Of a stretch of DNA of 6,626 bases, positions 4,578 through 6,626 are shown piece after piece. The notes beneath the pieces were generated by a model, which saw nothing but the letters and a program-made list of their open reading frames with translations, did not search any database and was not told the origin of the DNA. The position numbers were made by a program, and so were the translations under genes. How positions within the stretch are numbered: position 1 is the first letter of the stretch; each line of letters begins with the position of its first letter. This DNA is from Alphaproteobacteria bacterium (GTDB lineage Bacteria > Pseudomonadota > Alphaproteobacteria > ATCC43930 > CGMCC-115725): NCBI GenBank assembly GCA_030039775.1, contig JASHUX010000089.1:1-6626 (forward strand). Reading direction: 5' to 3'.

Positions 4578-6626
4578 ATGGACGGAAATATCACCCTTTC
4601 CCGCCGCCGCTTCCTCGTCACCGGCATGACCGCGAGCGGCGGCCTCGCCGTCGGCATCAGCGCCCTGCCCCATCTCGCCGACGCCGCAACCGTTTCGGCG
4701 ACGCCGTGGGACGATGACGGTACCGCACTGCATGAGCTTGACGCCTGGATCGCCATCGACCCCGACGATTCCGTTTTGATCCGCTATCAGCGAGCGGAAA
4801 TGGGCCAAGGCAGCATGACGGCGCTGGTCATGTGCGTCGCGGAGGAACTGGCGTGCGACTGGTCGAAAGTGCGCACCGAGTATGCCTCCGCCAACCGCAG
4901 CGTCCGCGAGAACAATGTCTACGGCAAGCAAGGCTCCTATGGCAGCCAGACCGTGCGCGGTTCGCACGACCTGATGCAGAAGATCGGCGCCAACGCACGC
5001 GAGCGGCTGATCCAGGCAGCGGCGGCACGCTGGCAAGTGCCGGCGGGCGAATGCGCGGCGGCGAACAGCGTCGTCACGCACAAGCCGTCGGGCAAGTCCG
5101 CGCGCTTCGGCGAGCTCACGGCCGACGCGGCCAAGATCAAGCTGAACAAGGACCCGGCGATCAAAGAGCCGGCGCAATACACGCTAATCGGCCAACCGAC
5201 CAAGCGGATCGACGTGCCGCCCAAGGTCAACGGCACCGCGATCTACGGCATCGACATCAAAGTGCCCGGCATGGTCTATGCCGCGATCCTGCAAAGCCCG
5301 ATCCCGACCGGCACGCTCGCCTCGGTCGATGAAACGCCGGCGCAAGGCATGCGCGGCGTCATCAAGGTGGTGAAGCTGCCGAGCGCCGTGGCGGTCGTCG
5401 CCGACAAATACTGGCGCGCCAAGCAGGCGCTCGCCAAGCTCCAGCCCGAATGGAATACCGGCACGCTGGCGCAAACCGACAGTGCGCAATTCAGCCGCGA
5501 TTACCGCCATGTTGTCGAGACGACGCCCGCCGCGGTGGCGCGCAACGACGGCGACACCGACAAGGCGATCGCCGGCGCGGCGACCAAGCTCGACGCCGTG
5601 TACGAAGTGCCCTATCTCGCTCACGCGCCGATGGAGCCGCTCAACGCCACGGCGCATTGGCAGGCGGACCGGCTCGATATCTGGGTCGGCACGCAAGGCG
5701 CCGACGGGACGCTGAAAGGGCTCTCCGGCATCCTGAAGCTCAAGCCGGAGCAGGTCCACGTCCATAACGTCTTTCTCGGCGGCGGTTTCGGCCGGCGCGG
5801 CGGCATCGACGAGGGTCTCCAAGCGGCGTTTATTTCAAGGGCCGTCGGCAAGCCGGTAAAGCTGGTCTGGACGCGGGAGGAAGATTTCCGGCACGACCGC
5901 TATCGCCCGATGGCGGCCATCAAGTTAGCGGCCGGTCTCGACGCCAGCGGCAGGCCGGTCGGCTTGTTCGCGCGCACGGCGGTCGGTTCGCTGTTCAAGG
6001 GCATGGGGCTGGGCAAGCTGATCAAGAACGGCGTCGAACCGTTCGCGGTCGACGCGCTCGCCACCAACCCCTACGACATCGCCAATCAGCGCATCGAGGT
6101 TCACCTCAAGGACACGCATATCCCGGTGAGCTTCTGGCGCTCGGTCGGCGCGTCGCAAAACGCGTTCTTCCTCGAAAGCTTCATCGACGAGATGGCCCAC
6201 GCCGCCGGCAAGGACCCGGTTGAATATCGCCGCGCCATGTTGACCCATCGGCCCGATTGGATGAAAGTGCTGAACACGCTCGCGGAGAAAAGCAATTGGG
6301 GCTCACCCATGCCGGCGGGCAAAGGCCGCGGCATCGGCATCACCGAATGCTTCGGCAGCGTCGTCGGATGCGTCGCCGAGATCGACCTGTCGCCGCAAGG
6401 CAAGCTCAAGGTCGAGCGCGTCGTCTATTCGATCGATTGCGGCCATGCGGTCAACCCGTTGACGACGGCGGAGCAGCTCGAGGGCGGCACCATTTTCGGC
6501 CTCAGCGCCGCGCTCTACGGCAAGATGACGGTGAAGAACGGCGCCATCGAGCAGGGCAATTTCGACGCCTATCAGATGGTCCGGCTCAACGAAGCGCCGA
6601 AGATCGAGGTGCATCTGGCGCTGACC
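4578..6626 (+). CDS. iorB: Molybdopterin-binding large subunit (isoquinoline 1-oxidoreductase beta-like), C-terminus beyond window
   Basis: The frame is open for 683 codons to the right edge. The N-terminus LSRRRFLVTG (residues 7-16) followed by a hydrophobic stretch is a twin-arginine signal, so the folded, cofactor-loaded enzyme is probably exported to the periplasm. Family landmarks in order are: QRAEMGQGSMTAL (71-83, near the pterin); a hammerhead-like domain around 205-290 (RIDVPPKVNGTAIYGIDI, then KVPGMVYAAILQSP); HAPMEPLNATAHW (349-361); GGGFGRRGG (401-409); VWTREEDFRHDRYRP (430-444); FWRSVGASQNAFFLESFIDE (519-538); and DCGHAVNPLTTAEQLEGG (620-637). The enzyme should hydroxylate a carbon next to a ring nitrogen, or an aldehyde, using oxygen from water. 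The catalytic Glu motif expected near the C-terminus lies outside the window. It pairs with the small subunit just upstream. The substrate is not determinable here. Confidence 0.93.
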   Translation, partial: MDGNITLSRRRFLVTGMTASGGLAVGISALPHLADAATVSATPWDDDGTALHELDAWIAIDPDDSVLIRYQRAEMGQGSMTALVMCVAEELACDWSKVRTEYASANRSVRENNVYGKQGSYGSQTVRGSHDLMQKIGANARERLIQAAAARWQVPAGECAAANSVVTHKPSGKSARFGELTADAAKIKLNKDPAIKEPAQYTLIGQPTKRIDVPPKVNGTAIYGIDIKVPGMVYAAILQSPIPTGTLASVDETPAQGMRGVIKVVKLPSAVAVVADKYWRAKQALAKLQPEWNTGTLAQTDSAQFSRDYRHVVETTPAAVARNDGDTDKAIAGAATKLDAVYEVPYLAHAPMEPLNATAHWQADRLDIWVGTQGADGTLKGLSGILKLKPEQVHVHNVFLGGGFGRRGGIDEGLQAAFISRAVGKPVKLVWTREEDFRHDRYRPMAAIKLAAGLDASGRPVGLFARTAVGSLFKGMGLGKLIKNGVEPFAVDALATNPYDIANQRIEVHLKDTHIPVSFWRSVGASQNAFFLESFIDEMAHAAGKDPVEYRRAMLTHRPDWMKVLNTLAEKSNWGSPMPAGKGRGIGITECFGSVVGCVAEIDLSPQGKLKVERVVYSIDCGHAVNPLTTAEQLEGGTIFGLSAALYGKMTVKNGAIEQGNFDAYQMVRLNEAPKIEVHLALT

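Noticed and set aside
4512..5822. Two long minus-strand frames (4512-5177 and 5184-5822) opposite the iorB-like gene
   Set aside because: Both are antisense shadows of a gene with continuous family motifs on the plus strand.

Overview
The window is GC-rich and densely coded. Codon use, Shine-Dalgarno sites and gene families suggest a proteobacterium, most likely an alphaproteobacterium. This is inference from gene content; no rRNA, tRNA or lineage marker is present. I see no CRISPR array, insertion sequence, prophage or RNA gene.

Left part, all minus strand (about 1-2545). A secreted PQQ-like beta-propeller protein runs off the left edge. It has no complete start-to-stop frame in the window and is easy to miss. 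To its right, transcribed toward it, is what remains of a chemosensory (Wsp/Che-type) operon. It holds a cheW with an ATT codon where a start is expected and a one-base frameshift, then the first ~25 codons of a cheR overlapping the cheW stop. These run straight into the back half of a sensor histidine kinase that has lost its receiver domain. The simplest reading is a large internal deletion joining the front of cheR to the end of a downstream receiver-kinase gene. It would have removed the rest of cheR and whatever lay between (in such operons typically a second cheW, mcp, cheA and cheB).

Middle (2549-3951). A complete minus-strand Rieske aromatic-ring oxygenase alpha subunit of the phthalate 4,5-dioxygenase-like type has a strong ribosome binding site and a convincing intrinsic terminator. 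No reductase or ferredoxin partner is visible.

Right part, plus strand (4111-6626). Divergent from the oxygenase across a 170-base intergenic region is a two-gene operon for an isoquinoline 1-oxidoreductase-like molybdenum hydroxylase: the small 2x[2Fe-2S] subunit (iorA-like), then the large Tat-exported molybdopterin subunit (iorB-like), cut by the right edge. A Mo hydroxylase that inserts oxygen from water next to an aromatic-ring oxygenase is consistent with catabolism of an aromatic or N-heteroaromatic compound, but the substrate cannot be read from the sequence.

I did not find a clearly new biological system. The most notable signal is the eroded chemosensory operon with three separate apparent lesions; the divergent oxygenase/Mo-hydroxylase pair comes second.
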